Shown here: piece by piece, positions 29,361 through 38,270 of the stretch | How positions within the stretch are numbered: the stretch's first letter is position 1 | How the letters are laid out: every line of letters starts with the position of its first letter | DNA from: Pseudomonas sp. B21-048 | GTDB taxonomy: Bacteria; Pseudomonadota; Gammaproteobacteria; Pseudomonadales; Pseudomonadaceae | Assembly: GCF_024748615.1 (NCBI RefSeq) | Contig: NZ_CP087168.1 | Location: 2,046,001 to 2,110,000 of the forward strand | Length of the DNA stretch: 64,000 nt | Reading direction: 5' to 3' | Position numbers and translations under genes: made by a program | The notes under the pieces: model-generated | What the model was told of the DNA's origin: nothing | Seen by the model: only the letters and a program-made list of their open reading frames with translations | Databases searched by the model: none

Positions 29361-30422
29361 ATGAACGAAACGAAACTACAAAACACATCGTTGATGGTCT
29401 TGCTGACGCTGGTGAGCATCGCCTTCATCTGGATTTTGCTGCCGTTTTATGGCGCGGTGTTTTGGGCGATCGTCCTCGCTATTATGTTTGCGCCCTTGCA
29501 GCATCAGCTGCAACGGAAGTTCAATTGGCCGCACAACCTGACGGCACTGTTCACTTTGTTTCTCTGTGTGGTGATCGCGATCCTGCCGGTGATCACCATC
29601 AGTACCTTGCTGGTTCAGGAAGGCGCGGCGCTCTACAGCAGAATCGAAAGCGGTGAGCTGGACATCGCCGGGTATGTGTCGCAGTTCAAACAAAGCCTGC
29701 CGCCGTACGTCCAGTACCTGCTCGATCGTTTCGGTATGGGCGAGCTGAGTGGGCTGCGGGAGAAAATCATCAAGAGCACGATGCAAGGCAGCCAGCTTCT
29801 CGCGACCACCGTGTTCAGTTTTGGTCAGGGGACGTTCGAGTTCGTGGTGAGCTTTTTCGTCATGCTGTATTTGCTGTTTTTCTTCCTGCGGGACGGGGCC
29901 GAACTGGCGCGCAAGGTGCGCATGGCGATACCGCTGGAAGACAGCCAAAAGCGTCTCTTGCAACTCAAGTTCAATCGCGTGGTGCGCGCCACAATGAAGG
30001 GCGACCTGTTGATAGCGATCACGCAAGGGATATTGGGCGGTTTTATTTTCTGGTTTCTGGACATCCCGAGCGTGGTGCTCTGGGCGGTGTTGATGGCATT
30101 TCTATCTTTGTTGCCGGCGGTGGGCGCGGGCATCGTCTGGATACCGGTGGCGGCCTATTTCCTGTTTAGTGGCGTAATTTGGAAAGCTACGGTACTCACG
30201 TTGTTCGGGCTGTTCGTGATCGGCCTGGTGGATAACGTCCTGCGACCGATCCTGGTGGGTAAGGACACCAGAATGCCGGACTACCTGATCCTCATTTCGA
30301 CCCTGGGTGGCCTGGCGCTTTTCGGTTTGAACGGTTTTGTCATCGGGCCGTTGATTGCCGCGTTGTTCGTGTCGAGCTGGGCGATTTTCATCGATGGCAA
30401 GCCAAAGGTTCAGCTGCCGTAA
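29361..30422 (+). CDS. AI-2E family transporter (YdiK/PerM type)
   Basis: 353 residues with about eight hydrophobic segments. The family pattern is visible: a cluster of N-terminal membrane spans, a soluble middle (ESGELDIAGYVSQFKQSLPP), then RVVRATMKGDLLIAITQGILGG and GLVDNVLRPILVGKDTRMPD, a well-conserved signature. Members are permeases of varied or unknown substrates; the name does not imply autoinducer-2 transport. Confidence 0.9.
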   Translation: MNETKLQNTSLMVLLTLVSIAFIWILLPFYGAVFWAIVLAIMFAPLQHQLQRKFNWPHNLTALFTLFLCVVIAILPVITISTLLVQEGAALYSRIESGELDIAGYVSQFKQSLPPYVQYLLDRFGMGELSGLREKIIKSTMQGSQLLATTVFSFGQGTFEFVVSFFVMLYLLFFFLRDGAELARKVRMAIPLEDSQKRLLQLKFNRVVRATMKGDLLIAITQGILGGFIFWFLDIPSVVLWAVLMAFLSLLPAVGAGIVWIPVAAYFLFSGVIWKATVLTLFGLFVIGLVDNVLRPILVGKDTRMPDYLILISTLGGLALFGLNGFVIGPLIAALFVSSWAIFIDGKPKVQLP

Positions 30423-30601
30423 GCGCTGAGCTGGCCTGAGCCGATACGTTGCGACAAGGCTTGGGCGGCGGGAAGCGAGGTGAGCGGACCGCTGATCGGT
30501 TCACCGTCCTGCATCAGATACCAACAGGCAAGCAATCCTCGCGCTCTGAGCGGTGCGGGAACGGCGCTGCCGATAACGGACATGATCTGAACCTGAGCCA
30601 T
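30410..30601 (-). CDS. Small hypothetical protein
   Basis: 63 residues from the ATG at 30601, supported by a GGAGGT ribosome site. It has no recognised domain; the mid region (GLLACWYLMQDGEPISGPL) resembles a short beta-hairpin motif. Its end overlaps the end of the convergent AI-2E gene by 13 bases. Confidence 0.55.
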   Translation of the reverse strand: MAQVQIMSVIGSAVPAPLRARGLLACWYLMQDGEPISGPLTSLPAAQALSQRIGSGQLSAYGS

Positions 30602-30701
30602 AAGTACCTCCATTAATCTATGGAGCTACCTTACGGATCGGACGCTTGAACGGACAATCAACGCTTTCGATAGTCGTCATTGATGCCGATGAGTTCTGTG
30701 G

Positions 30702-30896
30702 TCAGTCCACCACTTGGTCGAGCATATGCATCACTTCCTGCTCATTGAGCAGGCCTTTGCGCACCAGGTTTTCCGCCAGCAGCGAGAGAAACTTTGCGCT
30801 GCGATGACCTTCCAGGTGTTTGAGTTCGGTCAGTGCGTTGTACACCTTGCCGGAAGTGCACAAGCCGACAATGCGATGCGGGTTTTGTGTGGGCAT
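30702..30896 (-). CDS. Small hypothetical protein
   Basis: 64 residues from the ATG at 30896. It is helical in character (VYNALTELKHLEGHRSAKFLSLLAENLVRKG) with a short N-terminus. I do not recognise the family. A longer in-frame start at 30944 is possible but lacks a better ribosome site. It runs in the same direction as the 63-residue gene downstream. Confidence 0.5.
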   Translation of the reverse strand: MPTQNPHRIVGLCTSGKVYNALTELKHLEGHRSAKFLSLLAENLVRKGLLNEQEVMHMLDQVVD

Positions 30897-31094
30897 GGAG
30901 GTCGTCCTTGTTTTTATCAACCTGTTGTTTACGGACAGATCCAAGCTTGCGGACCTGACATGACATAAATATGACCGTTATCACCAAAGTCGGAGTAGGG
31001 CGATCAGCGTCAATCATGCCAACTTTACCTGTCGGTATTGTCCCGACAGCGACCTTGGCGAGATTTATTCAGACTTCGTCCCACCGGTGGTCAC

Positions 31095-31122
31095 AAAAAA
31101 AGCCCCGCTTTTAAAGCGGGGC
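31095..31122 (-). terminator. Terminator of the Tyr/Pro-rich protein gene
   Basis: Read on the minus strand, GCCCCGCTTTAAAAGCGGGGC is a perfect hairpin followed by seven T residues, 12 bp past the stop of the gene at 31135. Confidence 0.9.
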
Positions 31123-31134
31123 CTGAGGAATGTA

Positions 31135-31509
31135 TTACCAGCGGTCACCACGATAATAACCATGGGGAGGGCCGTAATAGCCGCGTGGTGGGCCATACCC
31201 GCGTGGCGGACCGTAATAGATCGGTGCCGGGCGGTAGTACATCGGTTGTTGAACATAGACCGGCGCCGGTTGGTAATAAACAGGAGGTGGCTGCACGTAC
31301 ACCGGTTGTGGCTGAACGTAGACCGGTTGTTCCACATACACGGGTCGGTCGCGGCCGATTATTGCTGAGCCGATGATTGCCGAGCCGACGATCGCACCAA
31401 ACACAGCTGGACCTTCCCAGCCGCCATGACCACGACCACCTGCTTCTGCCTGCCCTGCGATAGCGAGAGCACCGATCAGCAAGGCTACTGTGGGGATTTT
31501 ACGGATCAT
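31135..31509 (-). CDS. Exported Tyr/Pro-rich repeat protein
   Basis: 124 residues from the ATG at 31509, with a signal peptide (ALAIAGQAEA). A small glycine/alanine-rich hydrophobic hairpin (VFGAIVGSAIIGSAI) precedes about five copies of a PVYVQPQ/PVYYQPA unit and a Gly/Tyr/Pro tail (RGYGPPRGYYGPP). Such proteins are usually envelope-associated; the function is unknown. A longer frame upstream of this start has no signal-peptide logic and is rejected. Confidence 0.75.
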   Translation of the reverse strand: MIRKIPTVALLIGALAIAGQAEAGGRGHGGWEGPAVFGAIVGSAIIGSAIIGRDRPVYVEQPVYVQPQPVYVQPPPVYYQPAPVYVQQPMYYRPAPIYYGPPRGYGPPRGYYGPPHGYYRGDRW

Positions 31510-31748
31510 GATAAGTCCTCGATTCTTCGACCCGGCGCTTGCGTCTGCAATAGACACAAGTTGTCGCGGGGATACTTCTAAGACAGTTTTTTTTTGAAAA
31601 TCAGCACAGCCGTTGGGTAAATTTTGTGTAAGGTCTTTACTGGTTTCTTTACGGGGCTGTGCGCTGCCACACACAGCTTCATGATCGATCAGAACAAGGT
31701 GGAATGGCTAATCCCCTCCATCTGAAAGTGCTATTGAAGGAGATTCGA

Positions 31749-32567
31749 ATGCAGATGAACCCCAACAGAGACACTCAACTGTGCATGTCGCTCTCGGGGC
31801 GGCCCGGCAATTTCGGCCTGCGCTTTCACAACTATCTGTACGAACAACTGGGCCTGAATTTCTACTACAAAGCCTTCAGCAGCCAGGACTTGCCGGGCGC
31901 CGTTGGCGGTATCCGCGCCTTAGGTATTCGGGGCAGCGGAGTGTCGATGCCATTCAAGGAAGCTTGTATCGCGTTGGTCGATGAGCTGGACGCATCGGCT
32001 GAGGCTATTCAATCGATCAATACTATCGTCAACACCAACGGTCATCTCAAAGCCTACAACACCGATTACATTGCCATCGCCCAGTTGCTCGAAACCCATC
32101 AGGTACCCAAGGATTCGACCTTTGCCCTGCGCGGCAGTGGCGGCATGGCCAAGGCTGTAGCCAGTGCCTTGCGCGATGGCGGTTACAAAAACGGCCTGAT
32201 CGTGGCCCGTAACGAGCGCGCCGGGCGTGCCTTGGCTGAATCGTTGGGTTATTCATGGCAGGCAGAACTGGGGGGCCAACGCCCGCAGATGCTGATCAAC
32301 GTCACACCCATCGGCATGACGGGCGGGCCGGAGGCCGATCACCTGGCGTTCGAGCCTGACGCTATCGCTGCGGCCGAAACTGTCTTCGATGTAGTAGCGA
32401 TCCCCTCGGAAACACCGTTGATTGTGCGCGGTCGTGCCGAAGGTAAGCGGGTGATCACCGGACTGGAGGTGATTGCGATCCAGGCGCTGGAACAGTTCGT
32501 GCTGTACACCGGCGTACGGCCGACCGATGAGCAGTTCCAGAAGGCCGTGGCGTTTGCCCGGGGCTGA
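31749..32567 (+). CDS. Shikimate-dehydrogenase-like oxidoreductase
   Basis: 272 residues from the ATG at 31749 (ATG at 31755 is nearly as good). An AroE-like fold is shown by the N-terminal SLSGRPGNFGLRFHNYL, SGVSMPFKEACIALVDEL with the catalytic lysine, NTDYIAIAQLL with the catalytic Asp, and the nucleotide site LRGSGGMAKAVASAL. It is one of the AroE-like paralogues of Pseudomonas, distinct from the biosynthetic AroE, which it only partly resembles. No aromatic operon is nearby. Confidence 0.85.
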   Translation: MQMNPNRDTQLCMSLSGRPGNFGLRFHNYLYEQLGLNFYYKAFSSQDLPGAVGGIRALGIRGSGVSMPFKEACIALVDELDASAEAIQSINTIVNTNGHLKAYNTDYIAIAQLLETHQVPKDSTFALRGSGGMAKAVASALRDGGYKNGLIVARNERAGRALAESLGYSWQAELGGQRPQMLINVTPIGMTGGPEADHLAFEPDAIAAAETVFDVVAIPSETPLIVRGRAEGKRVITGLEVIAIQALEQFVLYTGVRPTDEQFQKAVAFARG

Positions 32568-32602
32568 TTACCTCAATTATTTGTTGGCTGTACCGGCCCC
32601 TT

Positions 32603-32664
32603 CGCCGGCAAGCCGGCTCCTACAGGTTCAGCGCTGAACCTGTAGGAGCGAGGCTGCTCGCGAT
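32603..32664. repeat. REPIN with a 34-bp perfect palindrome at its centre
   Basis: Two inverted REP units (GCCGGCAAGCCGGCTCCTAC and GTAGGAGCGAGGCTGCTCGC) flank a perfect palindrome at 32616-32649. It lies between the convergent shikimate-dehydrogenase-like gene and yceH, the usual position for REPINs. Confidence 0.85.
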
Positions 32665-32693
32665 TGCCGCGATTCGGTCTCCAGCCAGTCCCG

Positions 32694-33341
32694 TTATTCG
32701 AGACGTGCCAGTCGCTCTTCCAGCGCCGCAATCCGTGCTTCAAGTTCTTCGATCCGCTCAACCGACACGCCGCCACTGGTGCCACGTTCCACCGGATTCT
32801 GCCGAGCCGACAGGATCGCTTCAATATCCGCCGGATCGCCCAGTGCATGCATGTAACGGTCTTCGCGCTGGCCGGCCTGGCGCGGGATCAACAGCGCCAG
32901 ACCCCTGGCGATCAAACGTTCCAGCTGGTGCACCACCTGCTCGGCATCTTCGAAGTCATGCATGCGGCCGCTGCGGGTCAGCAGTTCGTTGACTGTCTGC
33001 GGGCCGCGCAGGAACAACAACCCCGTCAGAATCACCTGCGCCGGCACCAGTTCCAGCGCCTTGTCGACCCGATGCTCCCAGCGGTCGGCGCGGCTGCCCA
33101 TCACCAGTCGGGTGAAGCCGCGACCTTCCAGCACGCGCAGGCTCTGGCCGACCTGGCCCTGGCTGAGATTCATCACCGGTTCACGGCTGGTTTTCTGGTT
33201 GCAGGCAATCACCAGTGCATTGAGCGTCAGCGGATAGGTTTCCGGGCTGGTGGCCTGTTTCTCGATCAACGAGCCCAGAATGCGAATTTCCGTGCTGTTG
33301 AGCCGTGGTTCGTCGAAGGTCGTTTCTTGCTCAGTGCTCAT
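32694..33341 (-). CDS. yceH: YceH family protein (DUF480)
   Basis: 215 residues. DUF480 is shown by [25 protein letters not shown], two winged-helix repeats and the C-terminal coiled coil ([20 protein letters not shown]). Function is not established; the fold suggests nucleic-acid contact. It is divergent from the DUF1993 gene. Confidence 0.92.
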   Translation of the reverse strand: MSTEQETTFDEPRLNSTEIRILGSLIEKQATSPETYPLTLNALVIACNQKTSREPVMNLSQGQVGQSLRVLEGRGFTRLVMGSRADRWEHRVDKALELVPAQVILTGLLFLRGPQTVNELLTRSGRMHDFEDAEQVVHQLERLIARGLALLIPRQAGQREDRYMHALGDPADIEAILSARQNPVERGTSGGVSVERIEELEARIAALEERLARLE

Positions 33342-33481
33342 CGCGCTTTTCCCTAGGCAGTCGAAGCATGCAGTCGAAGGCGCCTAGCCTAATCCTTGCA
33401 GGATAAAAGACAAGCCGCAGGGCGGTCGGGCAGGGCTATAATCGCTCCACGTTTTTACGCCTGTCACCACACGAGACCATC

Positions 33482-33991
33482 ATGACTATTTCCCTGTACG
33501 CCGCTTCCGTTCCGGTTTTCCAGCAAATGCTCAATGCCCTGAGCAACAACCTGAGCAAGGCCGAAGCCCACGCTACCGCGAAAAACATTGATCCGAACGC
33601 GTTCCTGCAAGCCCGTCTGTACCCGGATATGTTCCCGCTGGTGCGTCAGGTGCAGATCGCCGTTGATTTCGCCAAAGGCGTTTCGGCGCGTCTGGCTGAA
33701 GTCGAACTGCCGAAATATGACGACACCGAAACCACCTTCGCCGAACTGCAAGCGTTGATTGCCAAGGTCCTGGCCTTCATCGGCGAGATCAAACCCGAGC
33801 AGATCGACGGCAAGGAAGGCATCGAGATCGTTACCCGTCCGGGCACGCCTAAAGAGAAGCGTTTCTCTGGTCAGGCTTACTTGCTGAGCTACGGTCTTCC
33901 GCAGTTCTTCTTCCACATCACCACCGCTTACGCACTGCTGCGTCACAACGGTGTGGAAGTGGGTAAGCGCGATTACATGGGCGCGTTCTAA
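33482..33991 (+). CDS. DUF1993 family protein
   Basis: 169 residues. The family is shown by SLYASVPVF-type start (SLYAASVPVFQQMLNALSNNL), LYPDMFPLVRQVQIAVDFAKG and the C-terminal YGLPQFFFHITTAYALLRHNGVEVGK segment. A four-helix DinB-like bundle is likely. Function unknown. A strong terminator follows. Confidence 0.9.
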   Translation: MTISLYAASVPVFQQMLNALSNNLSKAEAHATAKNIDPNAFLQARLYPDMFPLVRQVQIAVDFAKGVSARLAEVELPKYDDTETTFAELQALIAKVLAFIGEIKPEQIDGKEGIEIVTRPGTPKEKRFSGQAYLLSYGLPQFFFHITTAYALLRHNGVEVGKRDYMGAF

Positions 33992-34004
33992 ACCACCCAG
34001 GTGC

Positions 34005-34043
34005 AAAAAAGCCCGCCAAGGTTTACGCCTTGGCGGGCTTTTT
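34005..34043 (+). terminator. Terminator after the DUF1993 gene
   Basis: AGCCCGCCAAGG and CCTTGGCGGGCT form a perfect 12-bp stem flanked by A and T runs; it can work in both directions. Confidence 0.92.
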
Positions 34044-34072
34044 CGTGTAGGAGCCAGGCTTGCCGTAATGCC

Positions 34073-34182
34073 ACTCAGTTAAGCGCAACCCCGGTAGGAA
34101 CGAGCTTGCCCGCGAAGACGGCGGAACAATAAATATTGATGTTGCCTGACACACCGCCTTCGCGGGCAAGCCCGCTCCTACA
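34073..34182. repeat. Intergenic tag copy 3 and a REPIN
   Basis: A variant of the tag (CTCAGTTAAGCGCAACCCC) is followed at 34094 by GTAGGAACGAGCTTGCCCGC, and at 34156 by the inverted REP unit CCTTCGCGGGCAAGCCCGCT. The pair forms a REPIN about 89 bp long between the convergent DUF1993 and sstT genes. A half REP unit also lies at 34047-34064. Confidence 0.8.
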
Positions 34183-34191
34183 GGGGCGTTG

Positions 34192-35442
34192 TTACGCCAT
34201 ACGTTGGGCTTCCCGGGCTTTCTGGGTCTTCTGTTCCTCACCCTGGCACGCAGCCGCAGTGAATAGCACGTCGGTGGAGGAGTTCAGCGCGGTTTCCGCC
34301 GAGTCCTGCAACACGCCAATGATGAAACCGACCGCTACCACTTGCATGGCGATTTCGCTCGGGATGCCGAACAGGCTGCACGCCAGGGGAATCAGCAGCA
34401 ACGAACCGCCGGCCACGCCCGAGGCGCCACAGGCACAGATCGCCGCGACGATGCTGAGCAGGATGGCCGTTGGAATATCCACGGCGATGCCCAAGGTGTG
34501 CACGGCGGCCAGGGTCAGCACGGTGATGGTGATCGCAGCGCCGGCCATGTTGATGGTGGCGCCGAGCGGGATCGACACCGAATAGGTATCTTCGTGCAGG
34601 CCCAGGCGCTTGCTCAACTCCAGATTGACCGGAATGTTCGCCGCCGAACTGCGGGTGAAGAAGGCAGTGATGCCGCTCTCGCGCAGGCAGGTAAGTACCA
34701 GCGGATACGGGTTGCGACGCAGCTTCCAGAACACAATGGCCGGGTTCATCACCAGTGCCACGAACAGCATGCAGCCCAGCAACACGGCCAACAGATGCAT
34801 GTAACCGATCAAGGCACCGAAACCGGAAGTGGCCAAGGTCGAGGCCACCAGACCGAAGATCCCCAGCGGCGCAAAGCGGATCACCAAACGCACGATCAAG
34901 GTCACGCCATTGGACAAATCGCCGAGCACCTCGCGGGTTGTCTCGCCGGCATGGCGGATGGCAACGCCCATACCGATCGCCCAAGCGAGAATGCCGATGA
35001 AATTAGCGTTCATCAGCGCGCTGACCGGGTTATCGACCACGCTGAGCAACAGGCTTTGCAGCACTTCGCTGATGCCGCCCGGTGCGGTCACCGCGACGTC
35101 CTGGGTCGACAGCACCAGACTCGACGGAAACAGCGTACTGGCGATCACCGCTACCACAGCCGCCGCGAAGGTGCCCAGCAAATACAAAAAAAGAATCGGC
35201 CGGATATGGGTTTCCTGACCGTGCTTATGGTTGGCAATCGAGGCCATGACCAGCACGAACACCAGAATCGGCGCGACAGCCTTGAGCGCCGAGACGAACA
35301 CTTTGCCAATGAAGGCAGTGGACTTGGCCAGCTCAGGCGCGAACAACGCCAAGGCAATCCCGGCGACCAGGCCGATGATGATTTGCGTGACCAGGCTGCT
35401 GCGTTTCAGGCGTTGCAAAAGAGAAGGGGATGAAGCGGTCAT
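34192..35442 (-). CDS. sstT: Sodium/serine-threonine symporter SstT
   Basis: 416 residues, dicarboxylate/amino-acid:cation symporter family with about eight or nine hydrophobic segments. Diagnostic parts are the helical-hairpin serine-rich stretch [18 protein letters not shown] and [20 protein letters not shown], with [21 protein letters not shown] near the end, matching SstT. It imports serine and threonine with sodium across the inner membrane. Confidence 0.95.
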   Translation of the reverse strand: MTASSPSLLQRLKRSSLVTQIIIGLVAGIALALFAPELAKSTAFIGKVFVSALKAVAPILVFVLVMASIANHKHGQETHIRPILFLYLLGTFAAAVVAVIASTLFPSSLVLSTQDVAVTAPGGISEVLQSLLLSVVDNPVSALMNANFIGILAWAIGMGVAIRHAGETTREVLGDLSNGVTLIVRLVIRFAPLGIFGLVASTLATSGFGALIGYMHLLAVLLGCMLFVALVMNPAIVFWKLRRNPYPLVLTCLRESGITAFFTRSSAANIPVNLELSKRLGLHEDTYSVSIPLGATINMAGAAITITVLTLAAVHTLGIAVDIPTAILLSIVAAICACGASGVAGGSLLLIPLACSLFGIPSEIAMQVVAVGFIIGVLQDSAETALNSSTDVLFTAAACQGEEQKTQKAREAQRMA

Positions 35443-35774
35443 AACGGCATCTCTGATTTTATTAGGGTGCAGGGTTCCTTCTCATGCAGCAAAAAGCCGG
35501 GCAGGCCACATGGAGGGAACCGAAGGGTCGCTACATCAATGCCAATCAATGGCCGATGAGCAAAGTGTAAGTACCGCAGGGTCGCGGACTTTATCACAGC
35601 GTAGCCGCGATCCTTCAGACCTGTGACGATCTGCCACCCGATCGTTCAACGTGATTTGCAGGTTCGTGCAACCTCGTCCGGAAACACTCTGTTAAGCTTC
35701 GCCATCCTCATTTTCAAGTTCTGCCAGTGGGCCTTCGGGCTGTCGCTGGTGTCGTCGTTTTCCTGGAGTTCTGC
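35443..35774. other. Gap between divergent sstT and MFS genes
   Basis: This 332-bp stretch has no supported gene. It must hold both promoters. A small hairpin AGGTT-cgtgc-AACCT lies near 35662. The frame of the MFS gene stays open upstream to a GTG at 35727, but the ATG at 35775 has the better ribosome site (CTGGAG). I see nothing else defined. Confidence 0.4.
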
Positions 35775-36929
35775 ATGCTGTTGCCCATTCTTCTGTTGTC
35801 CGCCGCCGGTTTTACGGTGCTGACCACGGAATTCATCATCGTCGGCCTGTTGCCGGCAATCGCCCGTGATCTGGACGTCAGCATCCCTCAAGCGGGTTTG
35901 CTGGTGACCCTGTTTGCGTTCACTGTGGCCGCGTTCGGGCCGTTCCTGACGGCGTACTTCGCCAGGTTTGAACGGCGCAAACTGTTTATCAGTGTGCTGA
36001 TCATGTTTGGCTTGGCCAATACATTGGCGGCACTGGCGCCGAACATCGGGGTGATGGCCATTGCCCGGTTGATTCCGGCGCTGGGGCTGCCGGTGTTTTG
36101 GGCGTTGGCCAGTGAAACCGCGGTGGACATCGTCGGGCCGGACTACGCCGGGCGGGCCATCTCCAAGATCGGTTTCGGCATTGTTTGCGCCACGGTGTTT
36201 GGCATTCCGGTGGGTACGCTGATTTCCGATGCGTTCGGCTGGCGCAGTGCCTTCGGCATTCTGGCGGTGATCGCGTTTGCCAAGGCGCTGCTGCTGTTTA
36301 TCTATCTGCCGAAAACCAACCTGCACCAGCATCAGGTGAGCTTCCGTTCGCAGTTCAAGATTCTGCGCAGCCCGCTGATGCTGGGGCATGTGCTGTTATC
36401 GATCCTGGTGTTCAGCGGCATGTTTACCGCTTACACCTACCTGGCCGACATCCTTGAGCGCCTGGCCGGTTTCAACGGCACGGTGGTCGGCTGGTGCCTG
36501 ATGGGCTTCGGGGCGGTTGGCTTGATCGGGAATTCGTTGGGCGGTCGCGCGGTGGATCGGCATCCGCTCATCGCTTCAGTGACATTCTGTGCCTTCATGA
36601 TCGCCGGCATGGTGGCCTTGGTGCCGAATATTCATTCACCCCTCGGTCTGGCGGCGGCGATGGGGATTTGGGGCGTGACTCAGGCTGCGCTGTTTTTGGT
36701 CAGTCACGTGCGCCTGATGAAGGCTGCGCCTGAGGCACCGGCCTTTGCTGCATCGCTGAATATCGCCGGCGCCAACCTTGGAATCGGGCTGGGTGCGCTG
36801 ATCGGTGGGCGGGTGATTGACAGTGTCGGCCTGGGCGGCCTGGGTTTCGCGGCAGCCGGTTTTATCCTTGTCTCGATCCTGTTGGCGATGGCGCTGATGA
36901 CCTTCAAACCTCGCGAAATCTGCGCCTGA
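35775..36929 (+). CDS. MFS transporter (drug/arabinose-efflux-like)
   Basis: 384 residues and about 12 membrane segments. Motifs typical of DHA1-type MFS proteins: LTTEFIIVGLLPAIARDLDV, ARFERRKLF in the first cytoplasmic loop, and GLPVFWALASETAVDIVGP. The substrate is unknown. Its end is convergent with nhaR, four bases apart. Confidence 0.92.
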   Translation: MLLPILLLSAAGFTVLTTEFIIVGLLPAIARDLDVSIPQAGLLVTLFAFTVAAFGPFLTAYFARFERRKLFISVLIMFGLANTLAALAPNIGVMAIARLIPALGLPVFWALASETAVDIVGPDYAGRAISKIGFGIVCATVFGIPVGTLISDAFGWRSAFGILAVIAFAKALLLFIYLPKTNLHQHQVSFRSQFKILRSPLMLGHVLLSILVFSGMFTAYTYLADILERLAGFNGTVVGWCLMGFGAVGLIGNSLGGRAVDRHPLIASVTFCAFMIAGMVALVPNIHSPLGLAAAMGIWGVTQAALFLVSHVRLMKAAPEAPAFAASLNIAGANLGIGLGALIGGRVIDSVGLGGLGFAAAGFILVSILLAMALMTFKPREICA

Positions 36930-36933
36930 CACC

Positions 36934-37833
36934 TCACATCGCGGTGAACAGCTCGCGTCGGGCACCTTCGGTAATCGCGACAATGCCGGGGTGTTTGACC
37001 TTGCGCTCCACCGAGATGGCGTAGAACGACTCGCGCACCGCGTCGGTCTGGCCGATCAATTCCACGCCACATTGGCGTTTCACTTCGTCGGCAATCACGC
37101 TCGGGCCGATGAATATCCCGCTGCCGGATTGGCCGAAGGCCTGCATCAAGGCGCTGTCGTCGAACTCGCCGACAATTCGCGGCTGAATTTGCTGTTCGGC
37201 AAACCAGCGTTGCAGGCGACTGCGTACCACGGTTTCCGGCCCGGGAATCAGCAGTGGGGCGCCGTGCAGGCTGCGGGGGAAGTCCTGGCCATATCGCGCC
37301 GCCAGATCAACGGTGGCGAAGAAGCTGATGCCGCATTCGCCGAGTTTCTGGCTGTAGCCTTTGATGTCGAGATGCGAGGGCATCGGGCTGTCGGAAATCA
37401 CTAGGTCAAGGCGCTGAATCGCCAGGTCGGCCAGCAAGCGTTCCAGTTTGTCTTCGCGGCAGGTGATACGCAGGGGCTCACTCAACTCCATGGTCGGCGC
37501 GATCAGGCGATAGACAATGGATTTGGGCACTACGTCGGCGACACCCACCCGAAACAGGATTTGTTGTTCGTTGGGCTGCGCCCGCAACATCAACTCCAGT
37601 TCGCCGCCCAGTTGAAACATCTGCTCGGCGTAGGGCAGGGTCTGACGCCCGGCTTCGGTGAGTTCCAGCTGCCGGCCGACCCGGCGAAACAACTCGATGC
37701 CGTAGGTTTGCTCGAGCAGGGAAATCTGCCCGCTGATGGTCTGTGGCGTCAGGTTCAACTGCTCACAGGCACGCACGATGCTCCCAGTCTTGGCCACCAC
37801 CCAGAAGTAATGCAGCTGTCGATAATTCAACAT
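36934..37833 (-). CDS. nhaR: LysR-family regulator, NhaR type
   Basis: 299 residues. The start MLNYRQLHYFWVVAKTGSIV and helix LTPQTISGQISLLEQTYGIE match NhaR closely; the effector domain has RFVGVADVVPKSIVYRL-like sequence (FRVGVADVVPKSIV). In E. coli NhaR responds to sodium and controls nhaA, but no antiporter gene is next to it here, so its regulon is unknown. An upstream dyad is noted separately. Confidence 0.9.
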   Translation of the reverse strand: MLNYRQLHYFWVVAKTGSIVRACEQLNLTPQTISGQISLLEQTYGIELFRRVGRQLELTEAGRQTLPYAEQMFQLGGELELMLRAQPNEQQILFRVGVADVVPKSIVYRLIAPTMELSEPLRITCREDKLERLLADLAIQRLDLVISDSPMPSHLDIKGYSQKLGECGISFFATVDLAARYGQDFPRSLHGAPLLIPGPETVVRSRLQRWFAEQQIQPRIVGEFDDSALMQAFGQSGSGIFIGPSVIADEVKRQCGVELIGQTDAVRESFYAISVERKVKHPGIVAITEGARRELFTAM

Positions 37834-37875
37834 GGTTGGTGAACCTCCGGTTTACATCCGCACTTTCAGATTTTT

Positions 37876-37914
37876 ATTCGTAAAAACCGAAGTATAACTG
37901 CTAAAAATACGAAT
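37876..37914. promoter_or_regulatory. Inverted ATTCGTA pair upstream of nhaR
   Basis: ATTCGTA at 37876-37882 and its inverse TACGAAT at 37908-37914, in an AT-rich stretch between nhaR and the divergent lipoprotein gene. A possible autoregulatory site, by position only. Confidence 0.35.
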
Positions 37915-37999
37915 TTTCCTGAAGTGTCTGCTTCCTTAGAATGCCTCGCCATCGACGAATCGCCTTTTCGGTTCTGTCTGTTCTATCGAGGAAAGCATC

Positions 38000-38242
38000 A
38001 TGAAGCTTAAAACCACGGCACTGCTGATCACGTCTTTACTGGTGTTGGCCGGTTGTGAACAGGCTGAGAAAAGCGCTCAACAACTGATGGGCAAGGCCGC
38101 CGAAACCGCCAAACAAGCGATTGACGATACCCATAAAGCCGCCGAGCAAGCATTGAGCGATGCCACGGATGGCTTGATCAGCAAGAAAGAACAACCGGCC
38201 AAAGAGACGGACAAAACCGAATCTTCGACCCAGGAAATCTAA
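38000..38242 (+). CDS. Small lipoprotein
   Basis: 80 residues. The signal peptide ends in the lipobox LVLAGC; the mature part is a Lys/Ala/Glu-rich amphipathic helix (QLMGKAAETAKQAIDDTHKA). Likely an outer-membrane-associated small lipoprotein. It starts 28 bp before the TerC gene and may share its transcript. Confidence 0.7.
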   Translation: MKLKTTALLITSLLVLAGCEQAEKSAQQLMGKAAETAKQAIDDTHKAAEQALSDATDGLISKKEQPAKETDKTESSTQEI

Positions 38243-38270
38243 ACCGTCTACAACGAGTCAGGACTGACCC

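Noticed and set aside
29361..30422. Quorum-sensing (AI-2) export role
   Set aside because: The family name is historical; homologues transport other solutes and no luxS-type gene is nearby.
30410..30896. Toxin-antitoxin pair from two adjacent small genes
   Set aside because: The genes are 100 bases apart, neither resembles a toxin or antitoxin, and the pair is not overlapping.
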